DNA of 64,000 nucleotides from DATFQI01 sp963831105 (GCA_963831105.1 CAWHOS010000007.1:310001-374000); one strand, 5' to 3'; shown: positions 7,609 to 15,269, counted from the first letter of the stretch. Notes: generated by a model not told the origin, from the letters alone. Numbers and translations: made by a program.

Positions 7609-8654
7609 ACCGCCCGCTCGCGCTCGCCGCGCTCTTGTCTCTAGTGCTTTCCGCCGCCACTGGCTGCGGCGCCAAGGAGGAGCCCGGCGACGGCGCGTCC
7701 AGCGGCACGCGCGAGGACCTGCGGCTCGTGCTCGACTACTTCCCCAACGCCGACCACGCGGGCATCTACGCGGCCCAGGCGAGCGGCGAGTACGACCGCG
7801 CCGGGCTGAAGGTCGACATCAAGGCGCCGCCGGATCCGGCCGCCCCGCTGAAGCTGCTGCGGGCGGGCCGGGCCGACCTCGTCATCTCCTACGAGCCCGA
7901 GCTGCTGCTGGCGCGCGACAAGGGCGCCGACGACCTCGTCGCGGTCGGGGCGCTCGTCCAGAAGCCGCTCACCTCGCTGATCGCGCTCCCCGGCAGCGGG
8001 ATCCGCTCCGCGAAGGACCTCGAGGGCAAGCGCGTGGGCACGGCCGGCATCTCCTACCAGTCCGCCTACCTGCGCACGATCGCGGAGAAGGCGGGCATCG
8101 ACCCGGGCTCGATCAAGGAGACCAACGTCGGCTTCGACTTCTCGCGCCCGCTGATCGCCAAGCGCGTCGACGCGACGCTCGGGGCCTTCTGGAACTACGA
8201 GGGCACCGACCTCGAGCGCCGCGGCAAGGACCCCGTGATCCTCAAGATGGACGAGCTCGGCGTGCCCGCCTACGACGAGCTGGTCTTCGTCGCCCGCAGG
8301 GAGGGCCTCGACGAGGACGGCGCCTCGCGCATCCGCCGCTTCCTGCAGGCGACCGGGCGCGGGCACCGGATCCTCGAGAAGGACCCGGATGCGGGCGTCG
8401 ACGCGCTGCTGAAGGCCTCGAACGGCCTCGAGCGCGGCCTCCAGGAGGCGGTCGTGAAGGCCACGCTGCCCGCCTTCTTCCCGGCCGACGAGGACCGCCC
8501 GTTCGGCTGGCAGGACCCGAAGGAGTGGGAGGCCTACGGGCGCTGGATGCAGGAGAACGGGCTGCTCAAGCGGCCGCCGAACGCGGCACGGGCGCTGACC
8601 AACGAGTTCCTGCCCGGCGAGGGGCTGGACCCGGGCGTCTCCGGGCTGAACTGA
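7605..8654 (+). CDS. NMT1/THI5-like substrate-binding lipoprotein
   Basis: 349 residues. The N terminus MNRPLALAALLSLVLSAATGC carries a lipobox (ATGC), so it should be lipid-anchored outside the membrane. The mature part matches the NMT1/THI5 (ThiY) fold: LVLDYFPNADHAGIYAAQ at the start, then GRADLVISYEPELLL, LEGKRVGTAG and LGAFWNYEG. Family members bind formylaminopyrimidine or related HMP precursors. It is the last gene of the TPP-controlled operon. Its 3' end overlaps the convergent alkA gene by 89 bp. Confidence 0.88.
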   Translation: MNRPLALAALLSLVLSAATGCGAKEEPGDGASSGTREDLRLVLDYFPNADHAGIYAAQASGEYDRAGLKVDIKAPPDPAAPLKLLRAGRADLVISYEPELLLARDKGADDLVAVGALVQKPLTSLIALPGSGIRSAKDLEGKRVGTAGISYQSAYLRTIAEKAGIDPGSIKETNVGFDFSRPLIAKRVDATLGAFWNYEGTDLERRGKDPVILKMDELGVPAYDELVFVARREGLDEDGASRIRRFLQATGRGHRILEKDPDAGVDALLKASNGLERGLQEAVVKATLPAFFPADEDRPFGWQDPKEWEAYGRWMQENGLLKRPPNAARALTNEFLPGEGLDPGVSGLN

Positions 8655-9549
8655 CGCCGAGCAGCCCGGACGCGCCCGCGTAGCGCAGGTACTCGCCCGC
8701 CAGGCCCTTCCACTCGCCGTAGGGCGCCATGAACTCGCGCACCTCGGCGATCTCGGCGCGCGCCTTCGGGTGGCCGGTCGTGATCCGGCCGACGAGCTTG
8801 ATGAAGCCGAGGTCGCCCGCGGCGATCACGTCGTGGCGCCCGAAGCCGTGCAGCGCCAGGATCTCGACCGTCCACGGCCCGATGTCCGTGATCCGCAGCA
8901 GCCGGCGCGCGGCCGCCTCCGCCGCGCCGGAGCCGGGCGCGGCGCCCATCGCGGCCTCGAGGTCGGCCCGGCCCGAGGCGACCTCGGCGGCGACGCGGCG
9001 CAGCGCGATCGCCCGCTTGGGCGCGAGGTCGAAGGAGGTCAGGCGCGCGGGCGCCTCGGCGGCGATCGCGGCCGCGGACGGCCCGTCGCGCAGCCCGGTC
9101 TCCGGGCAGCGGTGCCCGAGCACGGCGATCATCCGCCGCTGGATCGCCACCGCGCGCTCGAACTCGATCAGCTGCTCCGTGACCGCGGCGAACAGCGCCT
9201 CCCACGGCACGGGACGGCGGCGCACCCGCAGGCGCGGGTTGGCCCGCACGGCCTTGCCGATCACCGGGTCGGACTTGAAGCGGTCGTGGAACGGGCGCAG
9301 GTCCTCGTCGACGCCGGTGGCGAAGCGCATCCGCGCGATCCCCTCGGCCGCCGCCTGCTCCGTCCGCGCCCGCGCGGCGAACAGCACGCGGTCGGCCGCG
9401 GGCTGCACGACGCCGACGCGGACCGGCTCGCCGCCCAGGTGCAGCAGCCGCTGCAGCGACGCGCCGCGCCGGCGCATCAGGCCGTCGGCCGACCCGCCGC
9501 CGAGCCGGAACGGCCACGGCGGCACGACCTCGACCCGAAGCTCGATCAT
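8566..9549 (-). CDS. DNA-3-methyladenine glycosylase II (AlkA-like)
   Basis: HhH-GPD superfamily DNA glycosylase that excises alkylated bases. The helix-hairpin-helix RITDIGPWTVEILAL and the catalytic Asp in AAGDLGF are visible, as is the upstream FHDRFKSDPVIGKAV segment typical of actinobacterial AlkA. The last 35 residues (after EYLRYAG) are basic, poorly conserved-looking sequence that runs antisense into the binding-protein gene. The true end may therefore be shorter if there is an indel near 8690. The ATG is at 9549. Confidence 0.85.
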   Translation of the reverse strand: MIELRVEVVPPWPFRLGGGSADGLMRRRGASLQRLLHLGGEPVRVGVVQPAADRVLFAARARTEQAAAEGIARMRFATGVDEDLRPFHDRFKSDPVIGKAVRANPRLRVRRRPVPWEALFAAVTEQLIEFERAVAIQRRMIAVLGHRCPETGLRDGPSAAAIAAEAPARLTSFDLAPKRAIALRRVAAEVASGRADLEAAMGAAPGSGAAEAAARRLLRITDIGPWTVEILALHGFGRHDVIAAGDLGFIKLVGRITTGHPKARAEIAEVREFMAPYGEWKGLAGEYLRYAGASGLLGVSSARRRPGPAPRRAGTRWSAPVPRSAAA

Positions 9550-9575
9550 CCGGCCGCGGAGGTCACGGAAGGCTT

Positions 9576-9863
9576 CTAGTCGCGGCGCAGGAGGTGGACG
9601 TCGACCAGGAACGAGTTGGAGGCGACGATCTCGCCGAGCCCGTTCTTGGACTTCTTGCGCTTGCGCCGCGGCACCCGGCCGCGACGGCGGCTCACGACCG
9701 CCACCGTCGCCGCCCCGGCGACGAACCCGGTCGCCGCCAGCGCGGCCGCCTGGCGGGCGGGCACGGGGGCGGGTAGCGACGGCTCGATGACCGCGGGGGC
9801 CGCCGGCACCGGCAGCCCGTCCACGACCTCTTCCTCCTGGAAGTCCTCAGGCGTCTCGCTCAC
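9576..9863 (-). CDS. Small single-pass membrane protein (95 aa)
   Basis: The GTG start (VSETPEDFQEEEVVDG) gives an acidic N terminus, a Pro-rich stretch, one hydrophobic segment (about 40-58, ALAATGFVAGAATVAVV) and then a strongly basic RRRGRVPRRKRKK cluster. The C-terminal segment GLGEIVASNSFLVDVHLLRRD resembles a conserved Thermoleophilia tail. Function unknown. It lies 26 bp upstream of alkA on the same strand. Confidence 0.6.
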   Translation of the reverse strand: MSETPEDFQEEEVVDGLPVPAAPAVIEPSLPAPVPARQAAALAATGFVAGAATVAVVSRRRGRVPRRKRKKSKNGLGEIVASNSFLVDVHLLRRD

Positions 9864-9909
9864 GAACCCGACAGCATGACGGGTCTCCCGGACGATTGCA
9901 CCCGGGAGG

Positions 9910-10524
9910 TCAGCGTGAGCGGGTGCGTGGTGCGGTTCCGAACACCCGGTCCCAGTACGGCGCGCTCACGCCGAAGCCGCGCTCGTGGTCCTGGAAGTGG
10001 TGGCGCATGTGCAGCTCGCGCAGCTTGCGCCCGACCGCCGTGCGCGGCACGTGGTGGTGCACCGCGTAGTGGACCATGTCGTAGGCGAGGTAGCCCGCGA
10101 GGAAGCCGGCGGTGAAGGCCGTCGCGTTGTCGCCGCCCAGCATCAGCCAGAACAGCCCGTAGAACGCCAGCGCGAGCGGGACGCTCGCCGACGGCGGCAT
10201 CACGAGCCGCATCGGGTCGTTCGGGTGGTCGTGGTGGACGCCGTGGATCATCCAGTGCAGGCGCGCGCCGAGCCCACGCTCTGGCTCGAAGTGGAAGACG
10301 ACGCGGTGCAGCCAGTACTCCGTGAGCGTCCAGACGGCGTAGCCGCCGAGCGCGAGCCCGATCGCGGTGAGCAGGCCGAGCCGCCCGGCTCCCGTGAGGA
10401 AGAGGACGGCGATGACGGGGAGGTAGATGAGCACCGGAACGGCGGGATGCACGCGGGTGAAGCGATCCAGCAGCCCGGACTCGAACATCGGCGGGGAGGC
10501 CTTCAAGTACTCGGAACGGCGCAT
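9910..10524 (-). CDS. Fatty acid hydroxylase / sterol desaturase superfamily protein
   Basis: 204-residue integral membrane di-iron hydroxylase. The histidine boxes HRVVFH, HGVHHDHP, HYAVHHH and HMRHH are all present and are flanked by four hydrophobic segments. The family includes fatty-acid 2-hydroxylases and sphingoid C4-hydroxylases as well as carotenoid hydroxylases. It lies just downstream of the ceramide synthase-like gene, so a hydroxylated acyl or sphingoid product is the preferred reading. The ATG has a leaderless -10 TAGCGT (10532-10537, 7 nt), whose TAG is the stop codon of the upstream gene. Confidence 0.85.
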   Translation of the reverse strand: MRRSEYLKASPPMFESGLLDRFTRVHPAVPVLIYLPVIAVLFLTGAGRLGLLTAIGLALGGYAVWTLTEYWLHRVVFHFEPERGLGARLHWMIHGVHHDHPNDPMRLVMPPSASVPLALAFYGLFWLMLGGDNATAFTAGFLAGYLAYDMVHYAVHHHVPRTAVGRKLRELHMRHHFQDHERGFGVSAPYWDRVFGTAPRTRSR

Positions 10525-10531
10525 GGCCGAA

Positions 10532-10537
10532 ACGCTA
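10532..10537 (-). promoter_or_regulatory. Leaderless -10 built on a stop codon
   Basis: TAGCGT on the minus strand is followed by 7 nt and the ATG of the hydroxylase. The first three bases are the TAG terminator of the ceramide-synthase-like gene. Confidence 0.6.
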
Positions 10538-11695
10538 ACCCTTCGAAAGCGCGGGCGATAGTGGGGTTTTCCCCAGTTCTCGCTCGTAGACCCGGTAGCG
10601 CCGGACGACCCGTCCGCCCATCGCCTCCATCGCCCGGTTCATGTTCGTGTTGGTCTCGAGGATCCAGCCCATCTCGCCCCAGGTCTGGGGCGTCGCCGAG
10701 GCCATGTCGAAGTGCTCGACGTACATCTTCGCCGCCACGCCCGTGTGCTGGAACTGCGGCTTGACGCCGAGGAAGCCGACCCGGACGCGGTCGATCGTGC
10801 GGCCCTTGCGCAGGAAGTGCCACCAGCCGAACGGCAGCAGGCGCCCCTTCATCTTCGCCAGCACCTGGTTGACGTCGGGCACGGTGATCGCGACGGCCAC
10901 GGTCTCCCCCTCCGCCGTCTCGGCCACCATGAACCAGTGCTGGTCGAAGACGAGCTGCAGCTCCTGGGTGTAGGCGTCGAGGTCCTTCTTGGAGTACGGG
11001 GAGAAGCCCCAGTTCTCGCTCCAGGCCGAGTTGTAGACGTCGGCGAAGCGGTCCATGTCCTTGCGCAGCCCGCGGCGCGTCATCTTGCGCAGCTTGATGC
11101 CGTGGCGGGGCTCGACCTCGCCGGCGAGCTTGAAGATGACGGGCAGGATCTTCTCGCGGTCGGCGATCTGCAGCTCCCACATCAGCAGGTCCATCGCCTT
11201 GCCGAGCCCGGCCTCCTCGGCCCGCCGCTGGTAGTAGGGCGGGTGCCAGGGCTGCTTGATCATCGGGACGCGATCGAAGCCCTCGATCATCACGCCGCTC
11301 TCGTCGTTCATCGTGAAGTCCATCGGGCCGATCATGTGGTCGCGGCCGCGCGAGGAGAGCCACTGCTCCGCGGCCTCCAGCAGCGGCGGCAGGATCTCCG
11401 GGTCGTCCTCGAGCTCGAGGAAGCCGAACATCCCCCAGCGGTTGCCGTGATGAGCGTTGAAGGCGTCGTCGTACTGCGCGCTGATGCGCCCCACCACGCG
11501 GCCGTCGCGGCGGGCGAGGAACAGCTGCGCGTCGCCGTGCGTGAAGAAGGCGTTGAAGCGGCGCGAGAGGAAGATCCGGCGCTCGAGCTTGAGCGGTGGG
11601 ACCCAGACCCCGGAAGTAGAGTGCAAGCGGTAGGGGAGCTCGACGAACTCCTTGAGGTCCCGTCGCGAGGCGACGGGCTGCACGACCACTGACAC
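10535..11695 (-). CDS. GNAT-fold N-acyltransferase, bacterial ceramide synthase (bCerS)-like
   Basis: 386 residues. The N terminus FVELPYRLHSTSGVWVPPLK followed by HGDAQLFLARRDGRVVGRISA, then GPMDFTMNDESGVMIEGFD, and a C-terminal VGFLGVKPQFQHTGVAAKMY acyl-CoA binding loop match the large GNAT-like family that includes the Caulobacter ceramide synthase CCNA_01212 (Stankeviciute et al. 2022, recalled). That enzyme N-acylates 3-ketosphinganine. It is divergent from a serine palmitoyltransferase-like gene, with 15 bp between the start codons. The GTG start has a leaderless -10 TAGGTT (11704-11709, 8 nt). Substrate is inferred; related actinobacterial GNAT proteins remain uncharacterised. Confidence 0.72.
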   Translation of the reverse strand: MSVVVQPVASRRDLKEFVELPYRLHSTSGVWVPPLKLERRIFLSRRFNAFFTHGDAQLFLARRDGRVVGRISAQYDDAFNAHHGNRWGMFGFLELEDDPEILPPLLEAAEQWLSSRGRDHMIGPMDFTMNDESGVMIEGFDRVPMIKQPWHPPYYQRRAEEAGLGKAMDLLMWELQIADREKILPVIFKLAGEVEPRHGIKLRKMTRRGLRKDMDRFADVYNSAWSENWGFSPYSKKDLDAYTQELQLVFDQHWFMVAETAEGETVAVAITVPDVNQVLAKMKGRLLPFGWWHFLRKGRTIDRVRVGFLGVKPQFQHTGVAAKMYVEHFDMASATPQTWGEMGWILETNTNMNRAMEAMGGRVVRRYRVYERELGKTPLSPALSKG

Positions 11696-11710
11696 GGAGC
11701 GGCAACCTAC

Positions 11711-12946
11711 ATGCCCACTGCGATCGACGTCTTCGAGAAGGTCCGCGGCCACGAGCGCGCCGAGCAGCTGCGCGCGGCGCGCGAGGCGGACCTGCTCCCC
11801 TACTTCCGCGTGCTCGAGTCGGCCGCCGGGCCGGTCGTCGAGATGGAGGGCGCGGAGCGGATCATGCTCGGCTCCAACAACTACCTCGGCCTGACCGGCG
11901 ACGAGCGCGTGATCGCCGGCGCCCGGGACGCGCTCGACCGCTACGGCACCGGGCTGACGGGCTCGCGCTTCCTCAACGGGACGATCGACCTGCACCTGCA
12001 GCTCGAGGCCGAGCTGGCGGACTGGATGGGCACCGAGGAGGCGATCGTCTTCACGACGGGCCACCAGGCCAACGTCGGGACGCTGGGCACGATCCTCGGC
12101 CCGGGCGACACCGTGATCGCCGACTCGGGCGACCACGCCTCGATCCTCGACGGCTGCCTGCTCTCGCGCGCCAAGCTGCGCCCGTTCCGCCACGGCCGGC
12201 TCGACAAGCTGGAGAAGATGCTCCAGCGCGCCGGCGAGGACGGCGGCGGCGTGCTCGTGGTCGTCGACGGCGTCTTCTCGATGGAGGGCGACGTCGCCGA
12301 CCTGCCGCGGATCGTCGAGCTCTGCAAGGCGCACGGCGCGCGGCTGATGGTCGACGAGGCGCACGGCGCCGGCGTGCTCGGCGCGCGCGGCGCGGGCGCG
12401 AGCGAGCTGCTCGGGGTCGAGCGCGACGTCGACCTGCGCATGGGCACGTTCTCCAAGAGCCTCGCCTCCTGCGGCGGCTTCATCGCCGGCAGCCACGAGG
12501 TCGTCGACTACCTGCGGATCTCCTCGCGCGCCTTCATGTTCACGGCCGCGGCCGTGCCCGCCGCCGTCGGCGCCGCGCTCGCCGCGCTGCGGATCGTCCG
12601 CTCCGAGGAGGGGCCGCAGCTGTTCGGCCGCGTGCTGGAGAACGCCGCCTACCTGTCCCAGGGGCTGGCGGACATCGGCTTCCACGTGATCGAGGACGAG
12701 CACACGACCACGATCGTGCCCGTCGTCGTCGGCGACGACTGGAAGGCCGTGCTGCTCTGGAAGGCGCTCTACGACGCGGGCATCTACGTCAACGTCGCCC
12801 TGCACCCGGCCGTGCCGCCGGCGGGCGCGCTGCTGCGCACGAGCGTGATGGCGACCCATGACCGCGAGACGCTCGATCGGGCCCTCGCGATCTTCGCCGA
12901 CGTCAAGCAGCGCTTCGAGTCTGAGCACGGCCCGCTGCCCCGTTAG
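11711..12946 (+). CDS. Alpha-oxoamine synthase, serine palmitoyltransferase-like
   Basis: 411-residue PLP enzyme that condenses an amino acid with an acyl thioester. Catalytic residues line up with bacterial SPT: the His of DSGDHASI, Asp and His of VDEAHGAG, the PLP lysine K249 in GTFSKS, and the C-terminal Arg in LLRTSVMATH. The segment GTGLTGSRFLNGT is of the SPT type; KBL has a Cys/Gly-type motif and BioF has GSGGSR-like sequence. The neighbouring bCerS-like gene supports 3-ketosphinganine synthesis. BioF or KBL activity cannot be excluded without assays. Only a weak GGAG lies 11 nt upstream. Confidence 0.78.
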   Translation: MPTAIDVFEKVRGHERAEQLRAAREADLLPYFRVLESAAGPVVEMEGAERIMLGSNNYLGLTGDERVIAGARDALDRYGTGLTGSRFLNGTIDLHLQLEAELADWMGTEEAIVFTTGHQANVGTLGTILGPGDTVIADSGDHASILDGCLLSRAKLRPFRHGRLDKLEKMLQRAGEDGGGVLVVVDGVFSMEGDVADLPRIVELCKAHGARLMVDEAHGAGVLGARGAGASELLGVERDVDLRMGTFSKSLASCGGFIAGSHEVVDYLRISSRAFMFTAAAVPAAVGAALAALRIVRSEEGPQLFGRVLENAAYLSQGLADIGFHVIEDEHTTTIVPVVVGDDWKAVLLWKALYDAGIYVNVALHPAVPPAGALLRTSVMATHDRETLDRALAIFADVKQRFESEHGPLPR

Positions 12947-13017
12947 CGGATCGTCAACGCACCGTCAACCCTCGCGTGTAGCAGATTTCCGCTCTGTAGC
13001 GCGGTTTGCGGGCTTCC

Positions 13018-13023
13018 TACCTT
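13018..13023 (+). promoter_or_regulatory. Leaderless -10 of the 19-codon ORF
   Basis: TACCTT followed by 8 nt (GTCCGCGG) and ATG at 13032 matches the leaderless promoter pattern of the window. Confidence 0.5.
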
Positions 13024-13031
13024 GTCCGCGG

Positions 13032-13091
13032 ATGCACAAGGTGAACAGCTCGATAAATCACCCGCTTTTTGCGAATGCAGAGGGTGGTTGA
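13032..13091 (+). CDS. Putative leaderless small ORF (19 aa)
   Basis: ATG to TGA encodes 19 residues beginning MHKVNSSINHPLF. The stretch is conspicuously AT-rich for this genome (GATAAATCA, GCTTTTTGCGAATG), unlike any neighbouring gene. The start has a canonical leaderless -10. It lies between the SPT-like gene and the IHF-like gene and could be a leader peptide or a short protein. Whether it is translated is inferred from the promoter only. Confidence 0.4.
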   Translation: MHKVNSSINHPLFANAEGG

Positions 13092-13312
13092 GCGTTGCCT
13101 CTTGACCCCAGGGCTGTCTAGCCTGGCGACCGGTCGAGCGCAGACGCGCTCGCTGGGGAAGAGATCACGATGTCAGGGGGACCGGACGGAGCCGCCGGAG
13201 GCGGCCCGTACGGCAGTGGACTGATGCGTGCCTGGAGCCCTCGCGTGTGCGCCCGACCCCAATGTGATCAACGTACGACCGGCCCGTGGGATGCGGGCCA
13301 GGGGGAGGTTCC
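13092..13312 (+). other. Long 5' leader of the IHF-like gene
   Basis: About 220 nt without a convincing gene. It contains TAGCCT (13119-13124), a possible -10, and several short GC-rich inverted repeats such as GAGCG(N)CGCTC around 13136-13153. An SD (GGGGGAGG) stands just before the ATG at 13313. The segment from about 13131 to 13312 would be an unusually long leader for this genome. I could not match it to a known riboswitch. Confidence 0.35.
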
Positions 13313-13684
13313 ATGCTGGAAACCGCGACAGCTCCAGCGCCGCAGCACATGCAGGCGCTGGCCCAGGCCAACAAGGTGCGACTGGCGCGCGCCGAGCTCA
13401 AGCGCCAGGTGGCCGACGGTGAGCTGTCCGTTGCGGACGTCGTGCTCGACTGCCCGTGGGAAGCGGAGAGCATGACCATCGCGGATCTGCTGATGAGTCA
13501 GCACCGGTGGGGACGGACACGGTGCCGTCGCTTCCTGGTGCAGCTCTCGATGAACGAGACGAAGACGATCGGCTCGATGACCGACCGCCAGCGCCGCTGC
13601 CTCGCCGGGCGCCTGCGCGGAGAGACGAACGCCGAGGTCGACCCGTTCGCCATCGGCGGGCTCGCCTGGGCGGGGCGGAGCTAG
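13313..13684 (+). CDS. Actinobacterial integration host factor (mIHF)-like DNA-binding protein
   Basis: 123 residues. A helical N terminus (AQANKVRLARAELKRQVADG) is followed by SVADVVLDCPWEAESMTIADLLMSQHRWGRTRCRRFL, split here as SVADVVLD, MTIADLLMSQ and RWGRTRCRRFL. This order (arginine-rich helix, then a spacer, then a helix-turn-turn-helix with G-R-x-R) matches mIHF, where SALLESLPGVGKVRA occupies the same place. mIHF binds DNA non-specifically and compacts the nucleoid. The C-terminal 40 residues (MTDRQRRCLAGRLRG) extend beyond mycobacterial mIHF. SD GGGGGAGG supports the ATG at 13313. Confidence 0.65.
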   Translation: MLETATAPAPQHMQALAQANKVRLARAELKRQVADGELSVADVVLDCPWEAESMTIADLLMSQHRWGRTRCRRFLVQLSMNETKTIGSMTDRQRRCLAGRLRGETNAEVDPFAIGGLAWAGRS

Positions 13685-13699
13685 CCGGAGACGCTCACG

Positions 13700-13738
13700 C
13701 CGGCGCGCCGGCCACCTAGTAAGTGGCCGGGGCGCCGG
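13700..13738. terminator. Bidirectional terminator between convergent genes
   Basis: A 16-bp stem (13700-13715 with 13723-13738, one mismatch) closes a 7-nt loop CTAGTAA that contains the stop codon of the VOC gene. It lies 16 bp after the stop of the IHF-like gene, so one hairpin serves both convergent transcripts. Confidence 0.7.
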
Positions 13739-14165
13739 TGTTGAAGCCGGGCCCGCGGGTGGCGATCTCGACCATGTGGCCGTCCGGATCGCGCAGGTAG
13801 ATCGAGCGGCTCGCGCCGCGGTCGAAGACGTCGGAGCACTCCACGCCCCGGCCGCGCAGGTAGTCGCGCCACGCCTCCTGCTCCTCGGCGCTCTCCACCA
13901 GCAGCGCGAAGTGGTGGGTGGAGCCGACGCCCACCACGCCGGTCGGCAGCTCGGGGTACTGCATGAAGCTCACGAGCCGCCCAGGACCGCCGTCGAGCGC
14001 GCCGAACCACACGTGGCGCGAGTCCGGGTCGTCGTCGGACGGGCCGTCGTGGACGACCGTCAGGCCGAGCAGGTCGCGGTAGAACGCGATCGTGGCGTCG
14101 GCGTCGCGGCAGATCGCCGTGACGTGGTGCAGGCCGCGCAGCTGCATGCGCTTCTCATCTGACAC
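13716..14165 (-). CDS. VOC/glyoxalase-family dioxygenase-like protein
   Basis: 149 residues with two beta-alpha-beta-beta-beta modules: LRGLHHVTAICRDADATIAF with the first metal His, THHFALLVES with the second, and YLRDPDGHMVEIAT with the final Glu. This matches ring-cleaving dioxygenase/glyoxalase-type VOC proteins, while the exact substrate is unknown. The GTG at 14165 is chosen because TAGCCT lies 8 nt upstream (14174-14179). The TAG of that hexamer is the stop codon of the upstream membrane protein gene. Confidence 0.8.
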   Translation of the reverse strand: MSDEKRMQLRGLHHVTAICRDADATIAFYRDLLGLTVVHDGPSDDDPDSRHVWFGALDGGPGRLVSFMQYPELPTGVVGVGSTHHFALLVESAEEQEAWRDYLRGRGVECSDVFDRGASRSIYLRDPDGHMVEIATRGPGFNTGAPATY

Positions 14166-14176
14166 GGCGGTAGAGG

Positions 14177-14695
14177 CTAGCCGTGTGCCCGGCGCGCACG
14201 ACTGGCGCGGCGCATGAAGACCCGGCGCATCCACCAGAACACGGCGCCGAGGACCGCCACGGCGGCGACCACGACGGCCGGCCAGGGGGCTCCGGCGAAG
14301 TACAGGAGGGCGGCGCACGTGACCGCCGGAAGCGAGGCGATCACGGTGGTGTGCGAGCGGTAGCCCGCCAGGTGCTCGCGCAGGGCCGTGTCGAGCCCGC
14401 CCAGCGAGCCGAGCGCCATCCCGAGCACCAGCATCAGCTTGCCGCGGTCCGAGCGGATGTCGAGCGCGCCGAGGACGAGCAGCACGATCCCGACGAGCAC
14501 GCACAGCTCGACGAGCGGCACGGGGTGCCATGGCGGCTTTGGGCGATCCTCGAGCGACGGGCGCCCGCCGCGGCGCCGCGGCGCGGCCCCCGCTTCGCGG
14601 ACGCGCGCGCCACGCTCGCCGGCGGGCGCTCCGCCTCCCTGCGCGGGCGCGCCTGCGGCGACGGGCCCGCCGCGCTTGCGGGCGCGCTTGCCCAT
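14177..14695 (-). CDS. Conserved small membrane protein
   Basis: 172 residues: a basic, Gly/Ala/Arg-rich N-terminal 50 residues, then four hydrophobic segments (VELCVLVGIVLLVLGALDI, LMLVLGMALGSLGGL, a weaker one near VIASLPAVTCAALLYFAG, and AVVVAAVAVLGAVFWW) and a basic tail. The pattern resembles uncharacterised actinobacterial membrane proteins. The ATG at 14695 directly follows the TGA of an 11-codon leaderless ORF. Its own TAG stop forms the -10 of the VOC gene. Confidence 0.65.
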   Translation of the reverse strand: MGKRARKRGGPVAAGAPAQGGGAPAGERGARVREAGAAPRRRGGRPSLEDRPKPPWHPVPLVELCVLVGIVLLVLGALDIRSDRGKLMLVLGMALGSLGGLDTALREHLAGYRSHTTVIASLPAVTCAALLYFAGAPWPAVVVAAVAVLGAVFWWMRRVFMRRASRARRAHG

Positions 14696-14731
14696 TCAGA
14701 TGGAGTCCGGCGGGGCCGTGACGGCGGTCAC
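14696..14731 (-). CDS. Putative 11-codon leaderless upstream ORF
   Basis: GTG at 14731, eleven codons (VTAVTAPPDSI) and TGA directly followed by the ATG of the membrane protein (TGAATG). TAGCCT (14739-14744) lies 7 nt upstream of the GTG. The GTG overlaps the stop of the preceding gene (GTGA). It may couple translation of the membrane protein to a leaderless start. Confidence 0.35.
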   Translation of the reverse strand: MTAVTAPPDSI

Positions 14732-15210
14732 GGCCCCCAGGCTAACGGGCAACCGGAGGAGACCTTCACGTGCCACCAGCCGGCCAGCAGGCCGACCGGC
14801 CCGAGCCGCGGGCGGACGTGGAAGTGCTTGCAGCCCGGCTCGCCGAGCTGGGCGTTGGAGATCCGCATCCACTTGTACGCGGGCGGGTCGGCGAACATCC
14901 GCTCGAGCAGGGTGCGGGACTCGGCCTGGCGCAGCAGCTGGGCGTCGAGGTCCTCGCGCACGCTCGCGAGGCGGCCGGCGAGGGCGTCACGGACGCGCTC
15001 GAGCTCGCCGAGCGAGAGCATCCGCGGCCGGGCAGACGCCGGCGGGGGCGCGGGCGGCGTCAAGCGCGGACAGGCGTCGAGGCAGGTGCTCGTCAGCTCG
15101 CGCTCGAGGCGGGCGATCTGCTCCCGGAGCGTTCGCCGGGCGGCGCGCTCGTCGACCTCGGGGACGACGACCCGCACGGGGCCGGGGTTGAGCTGCTCGA
15201 TCAGTGCCAT
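14728..15210 (-). CDS. Conserved hypothetical protein (160 aa)
   Basis: Not recognised. The protein has an arginine/glutamate-rich helical N-terminal half (ERAARRTLREQIARLERELT), a Pro-rich linker, a second helical segment (GELERVRDALAGRLASVRED) and a C-terminal part rich in Trp, Cys and His (EPGCKHFHVRPRLG, GWWHVKVSSGCP) that could bind a metal. No signal peptide or membrane segment is present. It is divergent from the next gene. Confidence 0.6.
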   Translation of the reverse strand: MALIEQLNPGPVRVVVPEVDERAARRTLREQIARLERELTSTCLDACPRLTPPAPPPASARPRMLSLGELERVRDALAGRLASVREDLDAQLLRQAESRTLLERMFADPPAYKWMRISNAQLGEPGCKHFHVRPRLGPVGLLAGWWHVKVSSGCPLAWGP

Positions 15211-15269
15211 GTATGAGGACCCCCTCGATGGACCACTTCGCAGGGTACACCTATCCTCCCTCGCGCCCC

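Noticed and set aside
11711..12946. BioF (8-amino-7-oxononanoate synthase) or KBL as the function of the PLP enzyme
   Set aside because: No biotin or threonine genes nearby, SRFLNGT-type motif is SPT-like, and the adjacent bCerS-like gene fits sphingolipids. Kept as an alternative, not excluded.
13092..13312. Known riboswitch (c-di-AMP, c-di-GMP or cobalamin type) in the leader
   Set aside because: The conserved blocks of these classes could not be found in order.
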